44,003 nt of DNA from Verrucomicrobiota bacterium (GTDB taxonomy: Bacteria > Verrucomicrobiota > Verrucomicrobiia > Opitutales > Opitutaceae), in contig JACTNC010000022.1 in assembly GCA_014584295.1 (NCBI GenBank), positions 1 through 44,003 on the forward strand, given 5' to 3'. Of the stretch, positions 26,314-36,400 are shown one piece after another. Both the position numbers and the translations under genes were made by a program. A model generated the notes under the pieces. It worked only from the letters and a program-made list of their open reading frames with translations. It did not search any database and had not been told where the DNA came from. Within the stretch, counting starts at the first letter, position 1; each line of letters starts with the position of its first letter.

Positions 26314-26497
26314 CGTCCCCGATCTGATCGAAGCCATCACGCGTTTTATCGAACAATGGAATCAGCAGCCCAAGCCGTTTGTGTGGACCGCCAAGGCCGA
26401 AGACATCCTTGCCGAGATCAAACGTTGCCGTCGCCGCCTCGAGGCGATTCAGCCTGGCTGCACTCAGCGCAAACAACGAGAAAAGGTTGCCCATTAA
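26312..26497 (+). pseudogene. C-terminal remnant of an IS630-family transposase
   Basis: The frame reads SVPDLIEAITRFIEQWNQQP, then KPFVWTAKAEDILAEIKRC and RRRLEAIQ before TAA at 26495-26497. This is the characteristic C-terminal end of IS630-type transposases, after the last catalytic glutamate. Nothing upstream in any frame encodes the DDE catalytic core, so only about 60 residues survive. The element end lies about 50 bases from the truncated SulP gene and directly after the signal-peptide fragment, which points to insertion followed by deletion. I found no clear terminal inverted repeats. Confidence 0.75.
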
Positions 26498-26545
26498 CTG
26501 TCTAGGGCTCTTGATTGAGTGAAGTTTGACTACGGAAGTCGAAGT

Positions 26546-27607
26546 TCAGGCGGCTCGGGAGAAAAGCGCGGCGGTGTGTTGATGCCAAGCGTAGTCGAGC
26601 AGGTTGCTCAGGCCCATGCCGATTAGCTCTTGGTTGGGATCGATGCGCTGGCCGGTGCGTGTGGCGAGGGTTTTGGCGATGGTGACGGACTCCAACATGC
26701 CGAGGATGGCGGCAGCGATGGCTATGCTCGTGATGCTGGGCAGCAAGGCCAGACCGTTGGCGTTGAGCTGGAATCCCGTGAACCAGGGCACGGAGTGCGA
26801 AATGTCGCCGAGGTCGCGCACGAGCCGCACGCCATGCTGGTCGAGTTGAAATCCCCAGGTCGCGACGCCGACGATGGCCAGGGTGGGCAGGCCGTCGCGC
26901 CATGACGGTCGCCAGCGCCGCAGCCAGATGATGAGCAGGAGGCTGCCGAGACCGATCAGGGCGGTCATCGGGTCGAAGTGAAAGGTCAGGACGCTGGTGG
27001 CCGGGTGCCCTAGGGTGCCGGGCAGGCTGACATCCGTGCCGCGATTGATGCCGAAGAGGTTGCCAAGCTGACCGGTGGCAATGAGGATGCCGACCGCGGT
27101 GGTGTAGCCGACGATGACCGAGCAAGACACGAATTGTGTGACCTTGCCGAAGTTGGCGAGGCCGGCGGCCAGCTGGATGGCGCCTATCAGAAAACCGATG
27201 AGCAGCACCTTCTGCAGCGCCCAGAGCGGCTCGTCGGCGAGCACGAGCAGGGCCCCCGCGAGGATGATGCTGATGGTATTTGTCGGACCGAAGACCGGGT
27301 GCCGCGAGGAGCAGTGGAGCAAGCACAGCACGGAGCCGACAATTGTGCTGGCCAACACAGCCGTCACCGGGATCCCGATGAGAAGGGCGAAGGCGATGGC
27401 CAGGGGAATGGCGAGTGCCGCTACCGTCAAGCCGCCCTGCAGGTCGGCCCGCAGCCACACGCGTTCGTAATCCGGCAGCCGGCGCAGCAGCGGTGGGATC
27501 AGGTTGGCGCGGATCTTCTCCCCGATCCCGGTGAGCCGTTGGCCGGCGACCTCCGTCAGGTCGTCGAGTTCGTCGATGTGCCCAGATTCGAGGAGTCGTT
27601 TTACCAT
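26546..27607 (-). pseudogene. SulP-family anion transporter, C-terminally truncated
   Basis: About 353 residues from the ATG at 27607 (MVKRLLESGHIDE); the frame is open to 27871, with another ATG at 27724. The family is shown by DLQGGLTVAALAIPLAIAFA, SSRHPVFGPTNTIS, ILGMLESVTIAKTLA and RIDPNQELIGMGLSNL. SulP proteins carry sulfate, bicarbonate or other anions, and normally continue with several more helices and a cytoplasmic STAS domain. Here SulP similarity ends at LSNL and is replaced by a short foreign tail (LDYAWHQHTAALFSRAA) before the stop. The break lies next to an IS630 transposase remnant. The product is probably non-functional, although a shortened transporter cannot be excluded. 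Confidence 0.75.
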
Positions 27608-27797
27608 GGGCGAGCCCACCCTGAGGGTTCTCCGCCGCGAAGGCGCCGGATGGGTATAGCCGGCGGAGGCACGGCGATCGAGGCGCGCCCGTTCCGACGG
27701 AAGCGGCGGAAATCGAGTGGGCATGACACAGTCGAAATCATCCTGTAACTGTCGGCCCGGAAGGCGCAGCACGCTACTTCCGTGTAGGATTCCCTGT

Positions 27798-30092
27798 TTA
27801 CCGCCGGGACGGCGGGGGATATGTCTTGTCGAGCCAAGCGGCATAGCGAACCGCGTCGAAGGGTGGATCACCGCTCAGGAAATGATTGCGAGCGGGACCG
27901 TGCGGACTCTCCCAGTCGATGACGAGAAAGCGGGAGGCACTGCGGGTAAAGGGCAGGACGGACAGTATAGTGACGGCATCCGCCGCCGCGGTGCCGGTGC
28001 CCTCGACGAGGACTTGGCCGGTGTCGGCGTCACGGACGGAATACCGCAGCGTGACCGGATGACGGGTGTCGTTGCAGGCGACGAGATCCTGGGTCCAGCC
28101 CTGGGGCTCGCGGAGCATGACGAGAAGGGGCCGCTGCGCCCGGGTAATGAACGCGAAGGCGAGCTTCGGCTCGAAATAGTAGTCCACCACCGCGTCGGAG
28201 AACTGGGGCCAGCCGTCGATGAGGTTCCACCACAGAACGCCGGTGCGGCGCCATTTTGCACCGCGGAAGTGTTCAATGAAGAACTTCATGGCCTCAGCCT
28301 GAACACATTGGCTCTGCAAAGCGAACTCATCCAGGCTGGAGGGGACGACGCCAAACATTTCCCGGAGCTGTTTGACCATGAGTTCGACGCGGTAGTCCCA
28401 CAGCTCGACCCCGGGCACAGGTGAGGTGGCGTGAAGAAGCCATTCGTCATTGCCGGGAGGCCAGAGTTTTTCCGGCGAGATGAACCGCCTTACCGAGGCG
28501 GCGGCGGGGCACCCATGGTAGCCGATTTCACTGGCGAAATGTGCTGGGGAGTTCGCGTAGTAGGCGCTCCGGAAGTAATCCCGCGGCCCCCATAGATGCG
28601 CCTCGGGGAGAAAGCGGCGGTCGGCCTGCGAGGCAATGGCATCAATCCAGGGCGAGGAAGGCAGGTAAGGCCGGCTCGGATCCTCATCTGCGAGCACGCG
28701 CGGCAGCGTTTCACGCGTCAGCCGGTTGCCGTCCGCCAGTCCGCGGCGGTACCAGTCGTAGGCCCGGTCACATTCATTGTCGCCCGACCAGCACACGAGG
28801 GACGGATGCTGGCGGAGACGTCGGATCACCTTGCGCGCCTCATCGTCGATGATGCGGGCGAAGGCTTCGTCCTGCGGATAGACCGCGCAGGCCATGGCGA
28901 AATCCTGCCAGACCAGGATGCCGTGCTCGTCGCAGAAATCGAAAAACGCCGCGGGTTCGTACACGCTGCCTCCCCAGCAGCGAATCATGTTGCAGCCGCA
29001 TTCCTCGGCGAGCGCCAGCATGGTGGGGAGGCGTCCGGCATCGCGGGAGTGGTAGGCGTCGGCGGGAACCCAGTTAGTGCCTCGCATGAAAACGCGCTCC
29101 CCGTTGATGAGAAAACAGAAGGCGCCCTCACCGGCTTCGTCGGTGAGGCTCGTGCGATGCAGCTCAACCATGCGGATGCCATGGCGAAATTCGACCCGAT
29201 CCAATTCCCGGCCGTGCCGGTGCAAGGACACGTTCACGTTGTACAGCGCCTGTGCGCCACGATCGCGCGGCCACCAGCGCCGCGGGTTGCGAACCGTGAA
29301 GGTGATGCGCCCCGCTTCGAACATCACAGAGGACCGCGCCTCGAAGCGGGAATCACCGCATGCGCCGGCGACCGTGATCGCGTAGGCGGATGGATCCCCG
29401 GGCGGAAGATGGGAGCGGAAGTGCAGGGTCAGCTTCGCTTCGCGGTCATCCGCCGCCGTGGTCTCCAGCCAGACGGTTTCGAGCCGGGTCGAGGGCTGAA
29501 ATTCCAGCCTGACCGGCCGCCAAATCCCGGCGGACACAGCGCGCGGCATGATATCCCAGCCAAAAACGTGGGGTGCCTTGCGAACGCGGAGACTTTCGTA
29601 AGAGTTGGGCTGCGCTACGGCACCGGGTGGATAGGTGAATTTCTTAGCTTCCTCCGAGACCGGTCGCAGATGTACGACCAACTCATTGTCGGTTGTGCGC
29701 AAACCTTCGGCCGGGAAGCTCTGTTCGACGAGAGCGTTTGCGGATGAACCGATGTTTTTGCCGTTGAGCCAAACATCGGCAAAGCAGTCGAGGCCTTCAA
29801 ATACGAGGACGGGCGTCGTGTTCGCCGCGATGGCGCAGTCAAAGCGCCTGAAATACCAAGCATGGGCGCTTTCGTATTTCCGCAGGGCCGCGATGTTCAT
29901 TCCAAAAAATGGATCTGGAATCTTGCCGGCCGCGTGGAGGTCCAGTTCTAGGTTGCCCGGCACTTGGCATGGAAACGTTTCAATGCTGCCGGCCTCTATA
30001 TCGGCGACGGTGCGGTATTCGCCAGGGCTGAAATTTAAGGCGAACGACCACAGGCCGCTCAGGTCAAGGTGAGGATGAAGTGGAAATTTCAT
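27798..30092 (-). CDS. Glycoside hydrolase family 2, beta-mannosidase-like
   Basis: This is 764 residues. The N-terminal jelly-roll begins LDLSGLWSFALNF and includes LVFEGLDCFADVWLNGKNIG. Immunoglobulin-like domains follow, then the TIM barrel with GTNWVPADAYHSR and MIRCWGGSVYEPAAFFDFCD. The acid/base is Glu440 in CWSGDNECD and the nucleophile is Glu522 in HFASEIGYHG. These two motifs resemble beta-mannosidases more than beta-galactosidases or glucuronidases. There is no signal peptide, so it may act in the cytoplasm, or the start may be elsewhere. It follows the putative secreted glycosidase gene by 71 bases on the same strand and is probably in its operon. Specificity for mannose is inferred; related GH2 enzymes attack other sugars. 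Confidence 0.88.
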   Translation of the reverse strand: MKFPLHPHLDLSGLWSFALNFSPGEYRTVADIEAGSIETFPCQVPGNLELDLHAAGKIPDPFFGMNIAALRKYESAHAWYFRRFDCAIAANTTPVLVFEGLDCFADVWLNGKNIGSSANALVEQSFPAEGLRTTDNELVVHLRPVSEEAKKFTYPPGAVAQPNSYESLRVRKAPHVFGWDIMPRAVSAGIWRPVRLEFQPSTRLETVWLETTAADDREAKLTLHFRSHLPPGDPSAYAITVAGACGDSRFEARSSVMFEAGRITFTVRNPRRWWPRDRGAQALYNVNVSLHRHGRELDRVEFRHGIRMVELHRTSLTDEAGEGAFCFLINGERVFMRGTNWVPADAYHSRDAGRLPTMLALAEECGCNMIRCWGGSVYEPAAFFDFCDEHGILVWQDFAMACAVYPQDEAFARIIDDEARKVIRRLRQHPSLVCWSGDNECDRAYDWYRRGLADGNRLTRETLPRVLADEDPSRPYLPSSPWIDAIASQADRRFLPEAHLWGPRDYFRSAYYANSPAHFASEIGYHGCPAAASVRRFISPEKLWPPGNDEWLLHATSPVPGVELWDYRVELMVKQLREMFGVVPSSLDEFALQSQCVQAEAMKFFIEHFRGAKWRRTGVLWWNLIDGWPQFSDAVVDYYFEPKLAFAFITRAQRPLLVMLREPQGWTQDLVACNDTRHPVTLRYSVRDADTGQVLVEGTGTAAADAVTILSVLPFTRSASRFLVIDWESPHGPARNHFLSGDPPFDAVRYAAWLDKTYPPPSRR

Positions 30093-30163
30093 GGGAGGAA
30101 ATGCGGGAGGAGCGTTCCGCCGCTGGCGGAGCGGGCATTACATCCGGCCGTACGCCGGCAGGC

Positions 30164-32098
30164 TCACCGCGGTACTGAGCGGAAGGCAAAACCGCCGGCC
30201 GGGACGCGCAAGCCGTCTGGCAGAGTCTGCACGTCTCGGCCAAAATTGACGACGACGCTTTCGCCTGAGGCGTAGACCGCCTCCTGCATGCTCCCATCGG
30301 GATTCAGCCAACGAAAGTCGGTCAATTCCTCATAGCCGATTTTGGCATTCCATTCCCCGACGGTTTGTGCGGTGCGAACAAAATGGCCGGCATTAGCCAC
30401 GAAGTTTGCGGCATCTAGCATGAAGGTCGGCATTTGTCCGTGCAGCAGGTTAATGAGATCCTCCTTGTGCCAGATTTTCTCGTCTGTGTATCGATTGGCT
30501 GTGAAAGTCCATCGGTTGGTGATCACCACCGCGTCGTGAAACACGAGTTGCCAGAGCGGAAAGCGAATCCGCTCGTCAAGCACGACGGTACTGAAACTTT
30601 CCGGAGGTGTGAAGGACTGGCCGTTGAACGACTCGCGGTAACCCGCGAACCGGACGAAAGTGGTGGGGGCTTCTGCATAGACCGCATGCGGCACCGCCCA
30701 AGAGGCGATATGTTCCGTTCCCGTCACCTGGCCATTGTCCATGGCGACCCGCAACTGTTTGCGTCTCCATTGCATGTCCTCCTCACGGGTGACCGGATGG
30801 GCCGGATTGTAGCACTCCTGCCAATTGACGGCGCAGACCGCGTCGAGGAGCCGCGCATCGTAGCCCGTGCGATCGACGTCGAGCGGAATATAAATCTGGG
30901 CTAGTTCGTACTGGCATTTCGAGCAGCGGTTGCCGCGGATGGCAGTGCTATTCGCGACGTCCCGGCGCTGGTTGCCGCCCTGAAACCCCGGCCGTATCCG
31001 GCCGTTTTCATCATGGGCCAGTTGTTCAGGATAGCCGACGAAACGCATGATCCAGCCGTTGCTCCCGCGTCCGTCGTCGCTTGGAGGATAAATGGTGCGA
31101 TAGTAGTCGTAGCGTCCTGCCAGGTAGCCCAGCGCGTGCAGCTGGGCGATGAACTGTTGGTCCATGGCTTCGTACGTGGTGTTGTGGCCGTACCGGTTGA
31201 CGACACCCGGAGGGACCGGCCCCGTTACATGATAGCTGACGAGGGCGCGATCAACCCCCGCAGCTTTGATCTTTTCGATCAGGTCGGCATCGGGCCAGTC
31301 TACGAGCCAGAAACTGAGTGCCCCGAGGAAGCGTTCAATGCCGGGAATAGACTTGCTCTTCTCGCGCAGTGTAACGAGCAGCCCGGATGCTTTCGCTTCT
31401 TCACGGTAAACCTTGCAGAGAGCCACGGCCCCCCCTTTCGCGGTAAAGCGATAGCTGACTTGGCGGGCATAACCCAAGCGTCCCTTCGTGTCGTGCCAGC
31501 TGACTGCATACTGATAGCCGGCCGAATCGGTCCAGACCTTCATGCGTGAGTCGTAAGGTGTCCCAATGAGCATAAGACATCCGGCCGTGCCGTCGGTGGT
31601 GGATATCCACGGCATAGTAAGCCCGCCCTGGCCAATGTCGGTTGTGTAGTAGCCGGGCACGCGAACGAGGTCGGCCCGTTTGTTCATGGCGAAGGGGATG
31701 GAGAAGCCGGCGCAGTGCGGCAGAACCAGGTTTTGTCCCGCAATCGCCTCAGACCGCGTGAAACCGGCCGGATATTCAAGCCCTTCGATTTTGGTGTCTT
31801 CCGGCCCGGAGATTTCGACGTCAATTCGTTCTCCTGCGGGAATCACTCGAACCGTCATGATCTCATTGAGGTTGAAGGTGAGATCGGTCGCTGAAGTGCG
31901 GACATTACTTATCTGCACCGGCAGCGCAGGCTGGGTCCAGTGGACACCAGCAGCCTTGTCCAACACGTTCAGCGCGCCGCCTTCGCCGAGGGTGATGCGA
32001 AGGCGTTCGGTTTCGAGAGTATCGCTGGAAAAAAGGCGGCTGGCGAGCGCCGCGAAGAGGACATAGGACAGTAGGCGTCGGGGAAGGGCAGTCTTCAT
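30164..32098 (-). CDS. Putative secreted glycosidase, DUF5696/GH101-GH129-like
   Basis: This is 644 residues from the ATG at 32098. A signal peptide (LLSYVLFAALASRLFSS) is followed by a beta-sandwich domain to about 240. A barrel-like region then has FLGALSFWLVDWPDADLIEK, DRALVSYHVTG, LAGRYDYYRTIYPP and QIYIPLDVDRTGYDA. The block ECYNPAHPVTREEDMQWRRK and VTGTEHIASWAVPHAVY resembles a poorly characterised family of glycosidases (DUF5696) related to alpha-N-acetylgalactosaminidases of GH101 and GH129. Candidate catalytic acids are the Asp residues near 407-409 and Glu462, unproven. It lies 95 bases after the LacI gene stop, with the putative operator in the gap, and 71 bases before the GH2 gene. 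The longer frame to 32278 overlaps LacI and lacks a signal peptide. Confidence 0.65.
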   Translation of the reverse strand: MKTALPRRLLSYVLFAALASRLFSSDTLETERLRITLGEGGALNVLDKAAGVHWTQPALPVQISNVRTSATDLTFNLNEIMTVRVIPAGERIDVEISGPEDTKIEGLEYPAGFTRSEAIAGQNLVLPHCAGFSIPFAMNKRADLVRVPGYYTTDIGQGGLTMPWISTTDGTAGCLMLIGTPYDSRMKVWTDSAGYQYAVSWHDTKGRLGYARQVSYRFTAKGGAVALCKVYREEAKASGLLVTLREKSKSIPGIERFLGALSFWLVDWPDADLIEKIKAAGVDRALVSYHVTGPVPPGVVNRYGHNTTYEAMDQQFIAQLHALGYLAGRYDYYRTIYPPSDDGRGSNGWIMRFVGYPEQLAHDENGRIRPGFQGGNQRRDVANSTAIRGNRCSKCQYELAQIYIPLDVDRTGYDARLLDAVCAVNWQECYNPAHPVTREEDMQWRRKQLRVAMDNGQVTGTEHIASWAVPHAVYAEAPTTFVRFAGYRESFNGQSFTPPESFSTVVLDERIRFPLWQLVFHDAVVITNRWTFTANRYTDEKIWHKEDLINLLHGQMPTFMLDAANFVANAGHFVRTAQTVGEWNAKIGYEELTDFRWLNPDGSMQEAVYASGESVVVNFGRDVQTLPDGLRVPAGGFAFRSVPR

Positions 32099-32150
32099 AA
32101 GGGGCATACCCCAATTCAACGGATCAAGGCGCGCCGCTCCACCTTCGGGG

Positions 32151-32163
32151 CGTTTTATCCGTT
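32151..32163 (-). promoter_or_regulatory. Candidate LacI-family operator, site A
   Basis: On the minus strand the sequence is AACGGATAAAACG, identical over 13 bases to the site at 40386-40398. It sits 53 bases before the start of the secreted glycosidase gene, between it and the LacI gene. This is the strongest shared intergenic motif in the locus. Confidence 0.5.
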
Positions 32164-32192
32164 GCATTTCCCGGCTGCTCCGGGAGTGGTTG

Positions 32193-33275
32193 TCAGCGTG
32201 TCCAGACGCGCAGTTTCGACCTAGCGTCGGCGGATGTCCGCCTTGGCAGGGTGCTGCCTTCCTTCCAGACTGATTCAACCAGCATCGTGCGTTGTTCGAC
32301 CGGTAGACCGCGTTCGTTGTGATTGAGCTGCGAGGCGATCATGTCGACAGCCGCGGCGCCTATGTGTTCGTGGTTTTGATAGAACCCGCTGAGATAGGCG
32401 CGGTCTTCCTTCCAGTACAGCGTTGCGCAGGCGACGTCGTCCGGAACCTTTAATCCGGCTTCACGCAGCCAAAGGACGGTATCTTCGTCGATGGTGATGA
32501 TCGCTTCGGGGCGATGATAGCGGTACCATGCAAGAAGGCGTTCACGGGTCCATTCGGAGGTAATGAGGTGAGGCAGGGTGTTGCCATGCTCGTTGAGAGA
32601 TTGGAAGGCCTGATAGCCCGCCAACCAGTGATGGTTGGCGTGATCATCGGCGCGGCTCGACATGGCGATACCAATCCGGGTGTATCCGTAATCCAGCAGG
32701 CGCTGGATCATGCGTCCAATGGTCGAAAATTGGTCGTCGCACACCTTGTGAAGTCGGGGTTCGATGAAAACATGCTCGATCATGACCAGGGCAAAATTGG
32801 CCGGATCAAGTGGGAGCCCGACTAATCCGCTGCCGTCGTCCATCGGGTGAAAAATCACGCCGGAAATGCCGCGAGCGAGCAGGATCTTGGTCATGCGATG
32901 TGGCGTCATCCCGGACTCGGCGAGATTGAAAAGCTCCAGCTCATATCCCAGCGAACGGGCGCGTTCGCGAGTGGCGTGGAGGTATTTTCGCAGCGGAGTG
33001 CGCGTGTCGCGTTCGACTTCGGCGAGAGAACGGTTGCAGACGAATGCGATGCATTGGCCCGTGTAATGTGGGTGCAACGTTCGAACGTACGCCATGTGCG
33101 CGGTGACCAGCGGATTTTGCCGATATTCCAGTTTGCGCGCGATGGTCTGCACCTTGTTGCGCACGGCGGTGCTTATGCGCGGGCTGTTGCGTAGGGCAAG
33201 CGAGACCGTGGTGCGGCTGACCTTCGCTTCCCTGGCGATGTCGCTCAGCGTGATGAGTGGTTGGTGCGTATCCAC
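32193..33275 (-). CDS. LacI-family transcriptional regulator
   Basis: This is 360 residues starting with GTG, with AGGA eight bases before it. The N-terminal helix-turn-helix and hinge are clear: TLSDIAREAKVSRTTVSLAL, then NSPRISTAVRNKVQTIARKL, then EYRQNPL. The rest is a periplasmic-binding-protein fold with GYELELFNLAESG, GISGVIFHPMDD, DYGYTRIGIAM, PEAIITIDED and KVPDDVACATLYW. It should bind a sugar effector and release or load on operators near its own locus. It is divergent from the TonB receptor at 33498 and upstream of the two glycosidases, so it is the likely local regulator. The sugar ligand is unknown. Confidence 0.93.
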   Translation of the reverse strand: MDTHQPLITLSDIAREAKVSRTTVSLALRNSPRISTAVRNKVQTIARKLEYRQNPLVTAHMAYVRTLHPHYTGQCIAFVCNRSLAEVERDTRTPLRKYLHATRERARSLGYELELFNLAESGMTPHRMTKILLARGISGVIFHPMDDGSGLVGLPLDPANFALVMIEHVFIEPRLHKVCDDQFSTIGRMIQRLLDYGYTRIGIAMSSRADDHANHHWLAGYQAFQSLNEHGNTLPHLITSEWTRERLLAWYRYHRPEAIITIDEDTVLWLREAGLKVPDDVACATLYWKEDRAYLSGFYQNHEHIGAAAVDMIASQLNHNERGLPVEQRTMLVESVWKEGSTLPRRTSADARSKLRVWTR

Positions 33276-33497
33276 GGGGTGATTCCTAGTGCGGTCAGTT
33301 GTGGCTTCGTGTCAAGCCAGTGCTGGCCAGCGATCGTCGCTCCGTGAACGGGTAAAATGCCAGAGCGCTGGTGCGGTCTTAACGAGAAGCTATTAATCTC
33401 AACACCGTGCCCGCTCATTGCTGCTGCAATCGGTGCGTAGCGCTCCCACTCGTCACCCAAACCGAGCCCACCAACCCCAAACAAACATAACCGTAAT
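33276..33497. promoter_or_regulatory. Divergent control region, LacI gene / TonB receptor
   Basis: These 222 bases separate two divergent genes of the locus. They contain AACGGGTAAAATG at 33347-33359, matching the putative operator at 11 of 13 positions. I cannot identify a convincing -35/-10 pair. The placement would allow the LacI protein to control itself and the receptor. Confidence 0.45.
33347..33359 (+). promoter_or_regulatory. Candidate LacI-family operator, site B
   Basis: AACGGGTAAAATG differs from site A and site C by A to G at position 6 and C to T at position 12. It lies 139 bases before the TonB receptor start and 72 bases before the LacI start. Confidence 0.35.
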
Positions 33498-36400
33498 ATG
33501 AAACTGGAGTACACCCCTGATTGCATCAGGCGCTTGTTTCTACTGCTGGCTGTCGCCCTTCTGGGTGGCACCTTGGCGGTCGCTCAGGTAGCCCGCGTCC
33601 CCAACGAGTCCAAAGCCGAGGGGGACGAACCGGAGAAGAAGACCGAAACGGCAGATACCAAAAGCGTCGCGACTTCAAAGACAGCCGATTCCACGTCGAA
33701 GAAAGACGACGAGATTTTTGAACTCTCCCCGTTCGAGGTCATCGCCGACGACCACGGCTACCTTGCTTCGAATACAATGTCGGGCACGCGGCTTAACACG
33801 CCGGTTGCAGATCTGGGCGCTGCGCTCACGGTAATCACGAAGCAGCAACTGATCGATACCGCGGCCATTGACATCAACGATGTTTTCCAAACGGAGATAG
33901 GGACTGAAGGCATCGGCCAGTTTACCGACCAGTCAGTGGACTTCCAAGGACGAGTGATCGACAATGTCCAAGACAGCCCCCAGACTAGCAATCGCGTTCG
34001 TGGTCTGAGTTCTGCCAACATTTCAGTAGACGGTTTTTCGGCCACCAGCCGCATCCCCTTCGATGCTTACAACTTGGATTCGATCGAACTGAGCCGAGGC
34101 CCGAATTCCACTTTGAGCGGCCTCGGAAACGCCGGCGGCACCGTGAACGTTAACCAAGCGCGCGCGAACCTGACTCGCGAGATCACGCAGGTGAGTTTTC
34201 GAGGCGACGATTGGGGTGGCTATCGCACGAGCTTTGATATCAATCGACCCATCCTGAAGGACAAACTGGCGCTTCGGGCCTCGGCGGTGTATGATTCCAG
34301 GGGTTTCCATCGTAAACCGTCGGAGGACACGACCCGACGTTTCTATTCCGCGGTTGCTTTCAAACCTTTCTCCGGGACCACGGTGAGCGGTTCGATCGAA
34401 ACGTATCGCAATTTTGCTCGCCGGCCGAATGCCAGCACGCCGACCGACATGGTCTCTGACTGGATCGCCGCGGGACGTCCCACGTGGGATCCGATCGCCT
34501 CCACCGTCAAACTCAACGGCGCGGTGGTGGCGACCATTCCGCTGACAGCTCAGTTCGACAACAACACCCTGTATCCGCGCGGGCTCGGGCGGGACGCGTT
34601 CTTCGACAACATGCCGAGCATGTACATTGAGCCGGACGGTCGGGTCACCCTTTTCACGCCAAACCGCCTCCAGGCTTCCGGCGTGCCCGGGACGGGCAAC
34701 TGGACTAACAGCATCCGAGTGATGACCACGGCCAGCGACGTGTTCAAGTATCGCAACGCCCAGCCCCCCGGCCCTCAGCTACCGCTTGATTCGCTGGTCG
34801 GAATCTCGAACAAAGAAATCTACGACTACGAAAACATCAACGCGGTGGCCCCGAACTGGAGCCGAGATCAGGCTGATGTCTACAAGGTTCAGCTGGATCA
34901 AAAGCTGTTCACGACTCCGCTGCATCAGTCCTATGTTCAAGTCGCTTGGCGTCGCGAGGACTCCGAGCGGTTTAATCAGAACATCATCAACGAGACGACC
35001 AACATCTACATCGATGTGAACGAGCGCCTGCTCGACGGCACGGCCAATCCGAATTTCCTGCGACCGTACGTTAACGCGATTCAGCGGACCTCGAGCAATG
35101 ACGTGATCCTAAGCGATACGGCGCGAGCTCAGCTCAGCTATGCCCTTGACTTCGGCCAGACGGAGAAAAAGTGGCTGCGTTTCCTTGGTCGGCATCAGGC
35201 TAATACATTCTACGAGTACAACAATCGCAGGAATGCCACCTACGGCTATCGCAAGGTCGTGACAAGTGATGCGTCCTGGATCAATCCCGCTAACCGCTAC
35301 AACTCGAGCCACGCCACCATCACCGAGCGTTACTATATGGGTGATGCGGTGCAGGCCGGTTCCAGCAATGTGGTCGACTACGCTCCATCGAGCGCAGGGA
35401 TCGCGTCAGGCAGCTACAGTTTCCGATACGCCAGCAATGTCGCCGGTGCTAACGTTACATGGGCGACGATTCCGGTTAACGTTGACGGCATGGCTTTCGG
35501 CGGTGCCCGCGGGAGTGAGCTTGAGCTGCGTACATTCGGCGGTGCGCTCCAAAGCTACTTCTGGAAGGAGCGTTTTGTGACCACGGTGGGGTATCGCAAG
35601 GACGAACAGCGGACACGCAGCACCTCAGCGCCGGTGATCGATGCGACGACCGGGTTTGGTGCCATTCCAGTTCCAAACTTGGACACCTATGGTGCCTGGT
35701 CGGACCGCGACGGCGCGACCGCCACTTATCAAGGTGTTTTTCGGCCTTTCCGCGGCATGTCCTTCATCGAAGGCAAGCGAAGCCAAGGTGGGGCGGATGG
35801 ACTCTTCGCGAAGCTGCTTGAAGGCTTCCAGCTGCACTACAGTTATGCGGATAGCTTCAGGCCGGAGGCCCCCGCCTACAATCTCTATGGACAGGAATTG
35901 GAAAACCAGCACGGCATTGGCCGGGATTGGGGATTTTCAGTCCGTACTCCTGACAATAAGTTCGTCGCACGCGTAAGCTGGTTCAAGACCGAGCAAACCG
36001 GAGCACGCCTACAAGGGCAGTTCGGTCTCCCTGTGACAATCGTCCGAGGATTCGAGGCGGGCACCGGGACCAACACGCTGGAGACTTTCGCGCGCAATGT
36101 GATCACTGCGCGGCCAGAATATGCAAACGCGACCGAGGAGCAGATCCAAGTCGCGATGTACGATTTCGCCAAATTGCCCCAAGGCTTCTGGGACCTCATC
36201 CGCGCACCCGTCTCGGTCACTGATGTAAATAACCAGCTTTCAAAAGGCATGGAGGTCGAACTAAACTACAATCCGACGCGTAACTTTCGGCTGCGCATTA
36301 CTGCGGCGCAGACGAAGGCAATCGATCTGGCACTCGTTGACGCCACCAGGGCTTTCATCGCCGAGCGCCTTCCGGTCTGGACCACAATCACCAATGATGC

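Noticed and set aside
26502..27458. 318-residue minus-strand frame overlapping SulP
   Set aside because: Same strand but another frame; extremely Arg/His/Pro-rich, while the SulP frame carries clear transporter motifs.
28596..29747. 383-residue plus-strand frame opposite the GH2 gene
   Set aside because: Antisense to a clear glycoside hydrolase with intact catalytic motifs; no family resemblance.
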